Source: Streptomyces cyaneochromogenes
GTDB lineage: Bacteria; Actinomycetota; Actinomycetes; Streptomycetales; Streptomycetaceae
Reading direction: 5' to 3'
DNA length: 64,000 nucleotides
Assembly: GCF_003963535.1 (NCBI RefSeq)
Contig: NZ_CP034539.1
Coordinates: 4,154,001 to 4,218,000 of the forward strand
The notes beneath the pieces are model-generated. The model saw nothing but the letters and a program-made list of their open reading frames with translations, had not been told where the DNA came from and ran no database searches. Positions 49,638 through 58,933 of the stretch are shown piece after piece; within the stretch, counting starts at the first letter, position 1; each line of letters opens with the position of its first letter. The translations under genes were made by a program, and so were the position numbers.

Positions 49638-52600
49638 TCAGGACCCCAGAATCGACGCCAGGAACTCCCCGACCCACCCGAGCAACTCCCGCCCGACCAG
49701 CGGCTTCCCGCCCACCTTCGCGGTCTTCGGGCGCGGCACCAGGACCTGGTGCACCGCCGGCTTGATGACGGAGCCCGGATACAGCCGCTTGATGCGCAGC
49801 TCCTGCGACTCTCGCAACTCCACCGGGGCGAAGCGGATGTTGTTGCCCTGCAGGACGATCTCGCCGACGCCGCACGCGCGGGCCAGCATGCGCAGGCCCG
49901 CCACCAGGAGGAGGTTCTCGACCGGCTCCGGCAACTTGCCGTAGCGGTCGGTGAGTTCCTCTCGTACGGCCTTGACGTCCTCCTCCGTGTTGGCGGAGGC
50001 GATGGAGCGGTAGGCCTGGAGCCGGAGCCGCTCGCCCGGCGCGTAGTCGTGCGGGACGTGTGCGTCGACGGGGAGCTCGATCTTGACCTCGAGCGGCGGC
50101 TCCTCCTCGACGCCGCCCTCCAGCGAGGCGCGGTAGTCCGCGACCGCCTCGCCGACCATACGGACGTACAGGTCGAAGCCGACGCCCGCGATGTGGCCGG
50201 ACTGCTCGCCGCCCAGCAGGTTGCCGGCGCCACGGATCTCCAGGTCCTTCATGGCGACGTACATGCCCGCGCCCATCTCCGTGTGCTGGGCGATGGTGGC
50301 GAGGCGCTCGTGGGCCGTCTCCGTGAGGGGCTTCTCCGGCGGGTACAGGAAGTAGGCGTACCCGCGCTCGCGCCCACGCCCGACACGGCCGCGCAGCTGG
50401 TGCAGCTGGGACAGGCCGAAGTTGTCGCCGCGCTCCACGATCAGGGTGTTGGCGTTGGAGATGTCGATGCCGGACTCGACGATCGTGGTCGAGACGAGGA
50501 CGTCGAACTTCTTCTCCCAGAAGTCGACGACCACCTGCTCCAGGGCCTGCTCGGACATCTGGCCGTGGGCCGTCGCGATGCGTGCCTCGGGGACGATCTC
50601 GCGCAGGCGCGCGGCCGCCCGGTCGATCGACTCGACCCGGTTGTGGATGTAGAAGACCTGGCCCTCGCGCAGCAGTTCGCGGCGGATCGCGGCGCCGATC
50701 TGCTTCTCCTCGTACGGGCCGACGAAGGTCAGGACCGGGTGGCGCTCCTCGGGCGGGGTCGTGATCGTCGACATCTCCCGGATGCCCGTGACCGCCATCT
50801 CCAGGGTCCTCGGGATCGGGGTCGCGGACATCGTCAGGACGTCGACGTTCGCGCGCAGCTTCTTCAGCTGCTCCTTGTGCTCGACGCCGAAGCGCTGCTC
50901 CTCGTCGACGATGACCAGGCCGAGGTCCTTGAACTTGGTCTCCGACGAGAACAGGCGGTGCGTGCCGATGACGATGTCCACCGCGCCGTCCTTCAGGCCC
51001 TCCAGGACCGCCTTCGCCTCCGTGTCGGTCTGGAAGCGGGACAGGGCCCGGGTGTTCACCGGGAACTGCGAGTAGCGCTCGGAGAACGTCCCGAAGTGCT
51101 GCTGCACCAGGAGGGTCGTGGGGACGAGTACGGCCACCTGCTTGCCGTCCTGGACCGCCTTGAAGGCGGCGCGGACCGCGATCTCCGTCTTGCCGTAGCC
51201 GACGTCGCCGCAGATCAGGCGGTCCATCGGGACCGACTTCTCCATGTCCTCCTTGACCTCGGCGATGGTCGTCAGCTGGTCGGGCGTCTCGGCGTACGGG
51301 AAGGCGTCCTCCAGCTCGCGCTGCCAGGGCGTGTCCGGGCCGAAGGCGTGTCCCGGGGCCGCCATGCGCGCGCTGTAGAGCTTGATCAGGTCGGCCGCGA
51401 TCTCCTTGACGGCCTTCTTGGCCCGCGCCTTGGTCTTCGTCCAGTCGGCGCCGCCCAGCCGGTGCAGGGTGGGCGCCTCGCCGCCGACGTACTTGGTGAT
51501 CTGCTCCAGCTGGTCGGTGGGGATGTACAGCCGGTCGCCGGGCTGGCCGCGCTTGGCGGGGGCGTACTCGACGACGAGGTACTCGCGCGTGGCGGCCTGG
51601 ACGGTGCGCTGCACCATCTCGATGTAGCGGCCCACGCCGTGCTGCTCGTGGACGATGTAGTCGCCCGTCTCCAGGGTGAGCGGGTCGATGGTCTTGCGGC
51701 GGCGGGCCGGCATCCGGGCGCCGTCCTTGCCGGCGGCTTTCTGCCCGGTGAGGTCGGTCTCGGTCAGGACGGCCAGCTTGAGCAGGGGGTCGACGAAGCC
51801 GTAGTCGATCGAGCCGCACGCCACGTGCACGACGGACGGGGAGATCTCGCCCAGGTCCGCCTCCAGGCGCGCCGCGACGCCCTCGCCGCCGAGCACCTCG
51901 ACCGTGCGGGCCGCCGGGCCGTGGGCCTCGGTCACGAAGACCGTGCGCCAGCCCTCGGCGAGCCAGCCCTTGGTGTCGGCGAGGGCCCTGGCGGTGTCGC
52001 CACGGTAGGACTCGGGGGCGTGCATGCCGAGCTTGAGGGTGTCGGCGTCGAGCGTCTCGTCGGCCGCGAACGGCGAGACCGACCACCACAACATGTCCAG
52101 CTCGCGAGCGCGGTCGCGGACGTCCGCGATGGACCACAGCGAGGCCGCGCCGACGTCGATGGGCGCCTCGCCGCCGCCGGCCGTCGCGGCCCAGGAGGCC
52201 TGCAGGAACTCCTGCGAGGTGGCCACGAGATCGGCGGCACGCGTGCGTACCCGCTCCGGGTCGCACACGACGGCCATGGCGCCCTTGGGCAGGACGTCGA
52301 GCAGCAGCTCCATGTCGTCGACGAGGACGGGGGCGAGGGACTCCATGCCCTCCACCGCGATGCCCTCGGCGATCTTGCCCAGGAGTTCGCCGAGCTCGGG
52401 GTGCTGTTCGGCGAGGGCACGCGCGCGTGCGCGTACGTCGTCGGTGAGGAGGAGCTCGCGGCAGGGCGGGGCCCACAGGCCGTGCTCGGCGACCTCCAGG
52501 GAACGCTGGTCGGCGACCTTGAAGTAGCGGATCTCCTCGACGTCGTCGCCCCAGAACTCGACGCGCAGGGGGTGTTCCTCGGTGGGCGGGAAGACGTCCA

Positions 52601-53168
52601 GGATGCCGCCTCGGACGGCGAACTCGCCGCGCTTCTCGACGAGCTCCACGCGCGCGTACGCGGCGGCGGCGAGGTCCTCGACGATGGTGTTGAGGTCGGC
52701 CGTCTGTCCGGTCTTCAGAGCCACCGGTTCGAGGTCGCCGAGACCCTTGACCTGGGGCTGCAGGACGGAGCGGACCGGTGCCACGACGACGGAGACCGGG
52801 CCCGTCTCGGGGTCGTCCGGGCGAGGGTGGGCCAGGCGGCGGAGTACCGCGAGCCGTCGTCCCACGGTGTCGCTGCGGGGGCTGAGGCGCTCGTGCGGGA
52901 GGGTCTCCCAGGACGGGTACTCCACGACGCCCTCCGGGGGGAGGAGGGAGCGCAGGGCCGCCGCCAGGTCCTCGGCCTCCCGGCCCGTCGCCGTCACCGC
53001 GAGGACCGGGCGGCCGGTGTCGCGGGCGAGGGCGGCGACCGCGAACGGGCGGGCCGCCGGGGGGCCGACCAGGTCGACGTGCATGCGGTTGCCGTCTGCG
53101 GCCGCCGTGATCGCTTCCGCGAGGGCGGTGTCCTTGACTACGGCGTCGAGCAGACCGTGCAGGCTCAT
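49638..53168 (-). CDS. mfd: Transcription-repair coupling factor Mfd
   Basis: 1176 residues. Translocase that releases stalled RNA polymerase and recruits UvrA. The UvrB-homology region is at about 10-400 (MHVDLVGPPAARPFAVAALARD; VVEYPSWETLPHERLSPRSDTVGRRLAVL). The RNA polymerase-interaction domain follows near 480-560 (LYIPTDQLEQITKYVG). The helicase motor starts with Walker A ICGDVGYGKTEIAVRAAF (about 656), then VIVDEEQRFGVEHKEQL (DEEQ box), TATPIPRTL and the TRG motif GVGFDLYVRM downstream. The C-terminal D7 domain is intact. The palindromic repeat lies just beyond its start. Confidence 0.96.
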   Translation of the reverse strand: MSLHGLLDAVVKDTALAEAITAAADGNRMHVDLVGPPAARPFAVAALARDTGRPVLAVTATGREAEDLAAALRSLLPPEGVVEYPSWETLPHERLSPRSDTVGRRLAVLRRLAHPRPDDPETGPVSVVVAPVRSVLQPQVKGLGDLEPVALKTGQTADLNTIVEDLAAAAYARVELVEKRGEFAVRGGILDVFPPTEEHPLRVEFWGDDVEEIRYFKVADQRSLEVAEHGLWAPPCRELLLTDDVRARARALAEQHPELGELLGKIAEGIAVEGMESLAPVLVDDMELLLDVLPKGAMAVVCDPERVRTRAADLVATSQEFLQASWAATAGGGEAPIDVGAASLWSIADVRDRARELDMLWWSVSPFAADETLDADTLKLGMHAPESYRGDTARALADTKGWLAEGWRTVFVTEAHGPAARTVEVLGGEGVAARLEADLGEISPSVVHVACGSIDYGFVDPLLKLAVLTETDLTGQKAAGKDGARMPARRRKTIDPLTLETGDYIVHEQHGVGRYIEMVQRTVQAATREYLVVEYAPAKRGQPGDRLYIPTDQLEQITKYVGGEAPTLHRLGGADWTKTKARAKKAVKEIAADLIKLYSARMAAPGHAFGPDTPWQRELEDAFPYAETPDQLTTIAEVKEDMEKSVPMDRLICGDVGYGKTEIAVRAAFKAVQDGKQVAVLVPTTLLVQQHFGTFSERYSQFPVNTRALSRFQTDTEAKAVLEGLKDGAVDIVIGTHRLFSSETKFKDLGLVIVDEEQRFGVEHKEQLKKLRANVDVLTMSATPIPRTLEMAVTGIREMSTITTPPEERHPVLTFVGPYEEKQIGAAIRRELLREGQVFYIHNRVESIDRAAARLREIVPEARIATAHGQMSEQALEQVVVDFWEKKFDVLVSTTIVESGIDISNANTLIVERGDNFGLSQLHQLRGRVGRGRERGYAYFLYPPEKPLTETAHERLATIAQHTEMGAGMYVAMKDLEIRGAGNLLGGEQSGHIAGVGFDLYVRMVGEAVADYRASLEGGVEEEPPLEVKIELPVDAHVPHDYAPGERLRLQAYRSIASANTEEDVKAVREELTDRYGKLPEPVENLLLVAGLRMLARACGVGEIVLQGNNIRFAPVELRESQELRIKRLYPGSVIKPAVHQVLVPRPKTAKVGGKPLVGRELLGWVGEFLASILGS

Positions 53169-53325
53169 TCGGGGGCGCTTTCCGTCCAGGGTGGGCAACA
53201 CGAAGGGCCCGACGCGTGGTACGGGCCGGGGGTTCCAGCGTACGTCGCTGCGGGGGCGGGTGCCGGGGGCTGTGGACAACGTCGGGTTCTCTGATACGGG
53301 GGCGGCACTGCGGCGGGCCTCGCCT

Positions 53326-53518
53326 TTTCTCGCCCCCGCCGCCCCTACCCGTCCCGTCCTTCTGGGGCTCCGCCCCAGACCCCGCTCCTCAAACGCCGGA
53401 GGGGCTGAATTCAGCCCGTCCGGCGTTTGAGGACGAGGCCCGTTCAGGGCCGAAGCGGGGGTCCGGGGGCGGCAGCCCCCGGGGACGGGACGGGTAGGGG
53501 CGGCGGGGGCGAAGAAAA
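53326..53518. repeat. Large palindromic element, copy 2 (compact form)
   Basis: A near-perfect palindrome of about 190 bp centred on GAATTC (53407-53412). Left arm: TTTTCTCGCCCCCGCCGCCCC, then CTACCCGTCCCGTCC, then a GGGGCTCCGCCCCAG hairpin and CTCAAACGCCGGAGGGGCTG. The right arm mirrors this with GGACGGGACGGGTAGGGGCGGCGGGGGCGAAGAAAA; only the hairpin region and one base at the tip differ. It is the same element as at 15300-15848, without the tandem expansion. Here it lies between divergent genes (mfd and 53564). Confidence 0.88.
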
Positions 53519-53551
53519 CCGGGCGACTACAGGCCAAACATGTACACCGCG

Positions 53552-53557
53552 TAAGGT
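53552..53557 (+). promoter_or_regulatory. -10 box TAAGGT, leaderless start of the 53564 gene
   Basis: TAAGGT ends 6 nt before ATG 53564, with no Shine-Dalgarno sequence. Confidence 0.5.
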
Positions 53558-53563
53558 CCCCTC

Positions 53564-55030
53564 ATGCCCACCCCCACACCCTCCGCGGCGCCGAACACGT
53601 CCTCCGACCCCCACATACCGGCGCCGGCGACACCCCCGTCCTCGGAGACCGAGCGGCGGCGGCGCGACGCGGCCCGGCGCGATCCGTGGCTGCTCGCCGC
53701 GGCGCTCTTCGTCGGCTACGCGGTCGTCTCCGTCGGGCGTTATCGGCATCTGGGGCAGCGGTCCTGGGATCTCGGCATATTCGAGCAGGTCATCCGCTCG
53801 TACGCGCATCTGCAGGCCCCCGTGGCCGACCTCAAGGCACCGGGCTTCAACATCCTGGGCGATCACTTCAGCCCGGTCACCGCGCTCCTCGCGCCTGTCT
53901 ACCGCCTCTTCCCCTCACCGGTCACGCTGCTCCTCGCCCAGGCCGCGCTGTTCGCCCTGTCCGCCGTTCCGGTGACCCGCGCGGCCGCCCGCCTGCTCGG
54001 GCGCCCGCGCGGGCTCGCGATCGGCGTCACGTACGGGCTGTCGTGGGGGCTGCAGCAGGCCGTCGACTTCGACTTCCACGAGATCTGTTTCGCCGTACCG
54101 CTGATCGCCTTCAGCCTGGAGGCGCTGCTCGCCCGGCGCCATCGTGCCGCCCTGCTGTGGGCGCTGCCCCTCGTCCTCGTGAAGGAGGACCTGGGGATGA
54201 CGCTCGCCGTCCTCGCCCTGGTCGTCGCCCTGAAGGCCAAGGAGAGCTCACCGCGCGCCGCCCGGTACGCGATCGGCGTCGCCGTCCTCGGCGTGGTGGC
54301 CGTCGCCGTCACCCTCCTGCTCGTCATACCGAGCTTCAACACGGCGGGCACCTACGACTACTGGAACAAGGTCAGCGAGTCGGGCGACGGCGGCGGACCC
54401 TTCGACGGCCTCGACACCAAGCTCCGCACGCTCGGCTGGCTGCTCATCCCCACCACCGGGCTGCTCGCCCTGCGGTCCCCGATCCTGCTCATCGCCCTGC
54501 CCACCCTGGGGTGGCGGTTCGTCTCCTCCTACTCGGAGTACTGGGGCACCGACTGGCACTACAGCGCCGTGCTGATGCCCGTCGTCACGTTCGCCCTCGT
54601 GGACGCCCTCGACAGCGCCCGGCACAGCACGCGCGCGTGGCTGCGGTCCTACGCCCGACACGTGCCCGCCGCCGTCGCCGCCGCGTCCCTCGCGCTGACC
54701 ACCTCGCTGCCGCTGTCCGCCCTGACCGAGAGCGAGATCTACCGCAAGCCCGCGCGCGTGAGCGCCATCGAGCGGCTGCTGGCGGAGGTGCCGGACGGGG
54801 CCTCCGTCGAGGCGAACATCGCTCCGATCAGCCGGCTCACCTCGCGTTGCCGCGTCTTCTGGATCACCAACACGCGCGGCATCAACCCCGACTTCATCGC
54901 CCTCGACAACTCCCGCAAGCGCTACCGCGACGTCGAGGCGTACGCCAAGGCCCTGCACCCCGACGCCCTGTACACCGTCCACGGCACCGCCTACGGGGTC
55001 GTACTCCTCAAGCGGCAGAGCCAGTCATGA
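53564..55030 (+). CDS. DUF2079 family integral membrane protein
   Basis: 488 residues; likely leaderless. After a 35-residue Pro/Ser-rich tail come about ten to twelve membrane helices (WLLAAALFVGYAVVSVGRY, SPVTLLLAQAALFALSAVPV, ...). The DUF2079 signature is present: DLGIFEQVIRSYAHLQAPVADLKAPGFNILGDHFSPVTALLAP and the WGTDWHYSAVLMPVV segment. The extracytoplasmic C-terminal domain reads SVEANIAPISRLTSRCRVFWITNTRGINPDFIALDN. The family resembles glycosyltransferase-C (mannosyltransferase-like) enzymes; substrate unknown. Divergent from mfd across the palindrome. Confidence 0.88.
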   Translation: MPTPTPSAAPNTSSDPHIPAPATPPSSETERRRRDAARRDPWLLAAALFVGYAVVSVGRYRHLGQRSWDLGIFEQVIRSYAHLQAPVADLKAPGFNILGDHFSPVTALLAPVYRLFPSPVTLLLAQAALFALSAVPVTRAAARLLGRPRGLAIGVTYGLSWGLQQAVDFDFHEICFAVPLIAFSLEALLARRHRAALLWALPLVLVKEDLGMTLAVLALVVALKAKESSPRAARYAIGVAVLGVVAVAVTLLLVIPSFNTAGTYDYWNKVSESGDGGGPFDGLDTKLRTLGWLLIPTTGLLALRSPILLIALPTLGWRFVSSYSEYWGTDWHYSAVLMPVVTFALVDALDSARHSTRAWLRSYARHVPAAVAAASLALTTSLPLSALTESEIYRKPARVSAIERLLAEVPDGASVEANIAPISRLTSRCRVFWITNTRGINPDFIALDNSRKRYRDVEAYAKALHPDALYTVHGTAYGVVLLKRQSQS

Positions 55031-55034
55031 CTGG

Positions 55035-55072
55035 GGGCCCGGTCCGGAAGGTGTTCCCCCCGGACCGGGCCC
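55035..55072. terminator. Bidirectional terminator, 53564 gene / ABC cassette B
   Basis: GGGCCCGGTCCGG and CCGGACCGGGCCC, a 13-bp perfect stem with a 12-nt loop, between convergent stops. Confidence 0.88.
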
Positions 55073-55117
55073 GTCCCCCGCAACCCCCGTGTGCGGTGGC
55101 TATTTGGTGGCTGTTCA

Positions 55118-55177
55118 GCCGCTACACGGTCGCTTCGGCCGCTACACGGTCGCTTCGGCCGCTATTCGGTCGCAATC
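55118..55177. repeat. 20-bp tandem repeat across the stop of the cassette-B permease
   Basis: GCCGCTACACGGTCGCTTCG twice, then GCCGCTATTCGGTCGCAATC, which is the end of the permease gene. The stop region has been duplicated; the unit is not a multiple of 3. Confidence 0.85.
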
Positions 55178-57756
55178 GCGTTCAGTACGTTCATCCGGCC
55201 CGCCCGGAACGCCGGGATCAGTGCCGCGAACAGCCCCACGAACGCCGAGCCGATGAAGACCCCGATGATCGTCGGCCAGGGGATGTCGAGGACGTTCATG
55301 CCCTCCAGGGCCAGCAGCTTGTGGGCCGTCGCGCCCCAGCCCATGCCCAGCCCCAGGCCCAGGAGGGCGCCGAACAGGGCGATCACGACCGACTCCATGC
55401 GGATCATGCGGCGCAGCTGGCGGCGGGAGAGGCCGATCGCGCGCAGCAGGCCGATCTCCCTCGTCCGCTCGACCACCGACAGGGCCAGGGTGTTCACGAC
55501 ACCCAGGACCGCGACGATGATCGCCAGGGCCAGCAGACCGTAGATCATGTTCAGGAGCTGGCCCATCTGGTCCTTGAGCTCCTGCTTGTAGTCGGTCTGG
55601 TCGCGCACCGGGTACTGCGGGTAGTCGTGCAGCGACTTCTTCAGGGCCGCGTACGCCGCCTCCTCCTGGCCTTCCTTCGCCTTGCCGAGCAGCATCTGGC
55701 TCTGCGGGATCCGGTCGGCGGGGAGGTACTTCTGCAGCGTCTCGATGCTGATGTAGCGCGCGCCCTGGTCGAAGGAGGTGTCGTCGTCCGTGATGGCCGC
55801 GACCTTCAGTTTCGCCGTCTCGCCGCCCTTGAAGGCGACGCTGATGGTGTCGCCGACGTGCACGCCGTGCTTGGTGGCGTAGTCGGAGCCGACCGACATG
55901 GCGTCCTTGCCGTAGGCGGCGGACAGGGTGCCCTCCGTGGTCGTACGGCGCAGGTCCTCGGCGTACGTCGGGTCGGCGGCCGTGACGCCGGTGTCATCGG
56001 TCTTGCCGTCCGGGGAGGTCAGCGTGGCGCCGACGTCCTTGGAGCGGGTGACGTGCTCCAGGCCCGGGGTCTGCCGCATCGCCTTCTCGGCGTCGGCGAC
56101 GATCATCTGCTGGCCGCGCATGACGATGAAGTCCGCGCCCACCGACTTGTCCAGCTCGCTCGTCGCCGAGGCGACCATCGAGGAGCCGACCACCGACAGG
56201 CAGGCCACCAGCGCGAGGCCGATCATCAGGGCGGCGCCCGTGGCGCCGGTGCGGCGCGGGTTGCGCAGGGCGTTGCGCTCGGCCATGCGGCCGACCGGGC
56301 CGAAGGCCCGCAGGAGCACCGCGCTGATCACCCGGACCACGCCGCCCGCGAGCAGCGGGCCGATGACCACGAAGCCGATCAGGGTCAGCACCACGCCGCC
56401 GCCCAGCATCAGCGAACCCTCGCGCGCCTTGTCGGCCGTGGCCGCCGCGTAGAGGGCGAGGGCGCCCGCGCCGGTCAGCGTCAGGCCGATCAGGCCGCGT
56501 ATCCAGCCCGCCTTGCCGTCGGCCGGCGTGCCGGCGTCGCGCAGGGCGGCCATCGGGGAGACCTTGCCGGCCCGGCGGGCGGGCAGGTAGGCCGCCAGCA
56601 CCGTCACCACGACGCCGAGGACGAGGCCGACGACAGGGGTCGTCACCTTGATCGTCAGGTCGTCGGTGGAGAGGTTCATGCCGGCCATCGACATGAGCTT
56701 CATGAGGCCGATCGCGATGCCGACTCCGGCGCCGACGCCGAGTACCGACCCGACGAAGCCGAGCAGCAGCGCCTCCACCAGCACCGACCGGTTGACCTGT
56801 CGGCGTGAGGAGCCGATCGCCCGCATGAGGCCGATCTCGCGGGTGCGCTGGGCGACCAGCATCGAGAAGGTGTTGATGATCAGGAAGATGCCGACCAGGA
56901 ACGCGATCCCGGCGAAGCCGAGCATGGCGTACTTCATGACGTTCATGAACTCGCCGACGTCCTTGCGGTTCTCGTCGGCGGTCTCCTTGGCCGTCTGGAT
57001 CTTGTACGCGCCATCGGACGCGCCGTTGGACGCGCCGTTCAGCGCCTCGGCGACGTTCTTCTTGAGCTGCGCGTCGCTCACGCCGTCCGCCGCCGTGACG
57101 GAGACCTGCGTGAACCGTCCGGTGGCGCCGAGCAGGGCGCGCTGGGCGGTCTCGGTGTCGAAGTAGACGACGGCCGCGCCGGGGTTGGTGACCTTCCAGG
57201 AGGCGATGCCGACGATCCGCGCGCGGATGTCGCCGGTGGCGGCGATGGTGCGCAGTTCGTCGCCGAGCTTCAGGTCGTGCTTGTCGGCGGTGTCCGCGTC
57301 GACCATGACCTCGGTGGGCCCGCGCGGGGCGTGCCCGGAGGTGATCTCCATGGACTTCAGGTCGTTGCGGGTCCAGTTGCCGGCGAAGGTGGGAGCGCCG
57401 GTGGAGGAACCCATGTTCTTGTTCTCGGAGTTGACGACGGTCACGCTCGTCGAGGCGACCGCGCCCTCCGCCTTCTTGACGCCGTCGACGGCCGCGACCT
57501 GCTCGACGGTCGAGGCGGGCAGCGAGGCGGGCTTGCCGGTGCCGGCGCCGTCGTCCTCGTCCTCGGCGTCCTTGGAGCTGACCGTGACGTCGGACGACGT
57601 GACCGCGAAGAGCTTGTCGAAGGTGGTGTTCATCGTGTCGGTGAACACGAGCGTGCCGCACACGAAGGCGACGGACAGGAGCACCGCCACGGCCGACAGG
57701 GCCATGCGCCCCTTGTGCGCGAAGAAGTTGCGCATGGAGGTCTTCAGGACGGTCAT
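55162..57756 (-). CDS. FtsX/MacB-type ABC transporter permease (cassette B)
   Basis: 864 residues; ATG 57756 overlaps the ATPase stop (ATGA). Same plan as the permease at 22753-25284: an N-terminal helix (GRMALSAVAVLLSVAFVCGTLVF), a large extracellular domain, an FtsX block with LVAQRTREIGLMRAIGSSRRQVNRSV, a second extracellular domain, and a second FtsX block with SVVERTREIGLLRAIGLSRRQLRRM. Identity with cassette A is clear across helices and lower outside. Substrate unknown; in the S. coelicolor homologue, from memory, expression is envelope-stress linked. The 3' end carries a 20-bp tandem duplication. Confidence 0.92.
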   Translation of the reverse strand: MTVLKTSMRNFFAHKGRMALSAVAVLLSVAFVCGTLVFTDTMNTTFDKLFAVTSSDVTVSSKDAEDEDDGAGTGKPASLPASTVEQVAAVDGVKKAEGAVASTSVTVVNSENKNMGSSTGAPTFAGNWTRNDLKSMEITSGHAPRGPTEVMVDADTADKHDLKLGDELRTIAATGDIRARIVGIASWKVTNPGAAVVYFDTETAQRALLGATGRFTQVSVTAADGVSDAQLKKNVAEALNGASNGASDGAYKIQTAKETADENRKDVGEFMNVMKYAMLGFAGIAFLVGIFLIINTFSMLVAQRTREIGLMRAIGSSRRQVNRSVLVEALLLGFVGSVLGVGAGVGIAIGLMKLMSMAGMNLSTDDLTIKVTTPVVGLVLGVVVTVLAAYLPARRAGKVSPMAALRDAGTPADGKAGWIRGLIGLTLTGAGALALYAAATADKAREGSLMLGGGVVLTLIGFVVIGPLLAGGVVRVISAVLLRAFGPVGRMAERNALRNPRRTGATGAALMIGLALVACLSVVGSSMVASATSELDKSVGADFIVMRGQQMIVADAEKAMRQTPGLEHVTRSKDVGATLTSPDGKTDDTGVTAADPTYAEDLRRTTTEGTLSAAYGKDAMSVGSDYATKHGVHVGDTISVAFKGGETAKLKVAAITDDDTSFDQGARYISIETLQKYLPADRIPQSQMLLGKAKEGQEEAAYAALKKSLHDYPQYPVRDQTDYKQELKDQMGQLLNMIYGLLALAIIVAVLGVVNTLALSVVERTREIGLLRAIGLSRRQLRRMIRMESVVIALFGALLGLGLGMGWGATAHKLLALEGMNVLDIPWPTIIGVFIGSAFVGLFAALIPAFRAGRMNVLNAIATE

Positions 57757-58541
57757 GACGTACGCCCCCGGGCGTCGAAGTCCTTCATGCGGTCCAGGAC
57801 GGCGTCGGCGGTCGGCTTGTACATCTCGTCGACGATGCGCCCGTCGGCGAGGTACAGCACCCGGTCCGCGTACGAGGCCGCGACGGGGTCGTGGGTGACC
57901 ATCACGATGGTCTGCCCGAGCTCGTCCACGGACCGCCGCAGGAAGCCAAGCACTTCGGCGCCCGCGCGCGAGTCGAGGTTTCCGGTCGGCTCGTCGCCGA
58001 AGATGATCTCCGGGCGGGCGGCGAGGGCGCGGGCGACGGCGACGCGCTGCTGCTGGCCGCCGGAGAGCTGGGTGGGCCGGTGCTTGAGCCGGTCTGACAG
58101 ACCGACGGTGTCGACCACGCGCCCGAGCCACTGCTTGTCCGGCTTGCGGCCCGCTATGTCCATGGGCAGCGTGATGTTCTCGAGGGCGTTGAGCGTCGGC
58201 AGCAGGTTGAACGCCTGGAAGATGAAGCCGATCCGGTCCCGGCGCAGCCGCGTGAGCTTCTTGTCCTTCAGGCCGGTGATCTCGGTGTCGTCGAGGTAGA
58301 TCTGGCCGCTGGTGACGGTGTCGAGCCCGGCGAGGCAGTGCATGAGCGTGGACTTGCCGGAGCCCGAGGGGCCCATGATCGCGGTGAACTGGCCACGCGC
58401 GATGTCCACGTCGACATGGTCCAGAGCGACGACCCGGGTCTCCCCGGACCCGTACGCCTTGACGACCTGCCGCGCCCGCGCGGCAACGGCCGTTCGCCCT
58501 CCAGTGCCCCCGTGCCTGGGAATGGTCACAGCCGATGTCAC
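57753..58541 (-). CDS. MacB/LolD-type ABC transporter ATP-binding protein (cassette B)
   Basis: 262 residues from GTG 58541, with AGGAG 7 nt upstream. Walker A MGPSGSGKSTLMH (about 58-70), Q-loop FIFQAFNLLPTLNALEN, signature LSGGQQQRVAVARALAARPE, Walker B IIFGDEPTGNLDSRAGAEV, and VMVTHDPVAASYADRV. It is almost superposable on the ATPase at 21983-22753, including the C-terminal RIVDEMYKPTADAVLDRMKDFDARGRTS. The pair was duplicated and now points the opposite way. It forms an operon with the permease. Confidence 0.95.
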   Translation of the reverse strand: MTSAVTIPRHGGTGGRTAVAARARQVVKAYGSGETRVVALDHVDVDIARGQFTAIMGPSGSGKSTLMHCLAGLDTVTSGQIYLDDTEITGLKDKKLTRLRRDRIGFIFQAFNLLPTLNALENITLPMDIAGRKPDKQWLGRVVDTVGLSDRLKHRPTQLSGGQQQRVAVARALAARPEIIFGDEPTGNLDSRAGAEVLGFLRRSVDELGQTIVMVTHDPVAASYADRVLYLADGRIVDEMYKPTADAVLDRMKDFDARGRTS

Positions 58542-58933
58542 GGTATGTCTCCTAAGTCGGTCAGCAGGTGAATCGCGAGAACTCGCTACGGCAGTCAGTC
58601 TCGTGGCGGGAGAGGGTCCGGCGCGCTGGTGCCCGGCCCCGTCTTGTGCGGGGGAAAACCCCACCCCCATGGGTTCGGTCAGCCGCCCCCCAGCGGCGTA
58701 AAGCCAGGCTAAGGACGAGCGGTACCCCGTCTCGTCCTCCGGCGGTACGAACCCTCCCCGAGACCTGGTACGGAGATCCCCCTAGGGGCTGTCCTCCCAC
58801 CGGTGGAGCTCTTCTCGGGGTCGTCTCCCCCCTCGGACGCATCCAGCCTCCACCCTCCCGCAACGTCAGGGTCAAGTGGGAAGCTGTTCGGCGGCAGATA
58901 GATGCAAGGGGAAACCAAAAGGGAAGGCACCCG
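58542..58933. other. Divergent gap, ABC cassette B / DHA2 exporter
   Basis: About 390 bp. Contains a perfect palindrome CCCCTAGGGG (58779-58788) and two GGTACG repeats near 58744-58772. No -10/-35 pair is convincing. Ribosome sites: AGGAG for the ABC gene and GGGAAGG for the MFS gene. Confidence 0.45.

Noticed and set aside
49305..53294. Very long plus-strand open frame opposite mfd (about 1300 codons)
   Set aside because: It is antisense to mfd, which has the full Mfd domain set; the long shadow frame is typical of high-GC genes. No family motifs in the antisense product.
53738..53760. TTA codon as a bldA target in the DUF2079 gene
   Set aside because: The TTA letters are out of frame (CGT TAT); by eye no in-frame TTA codon was found in the window.
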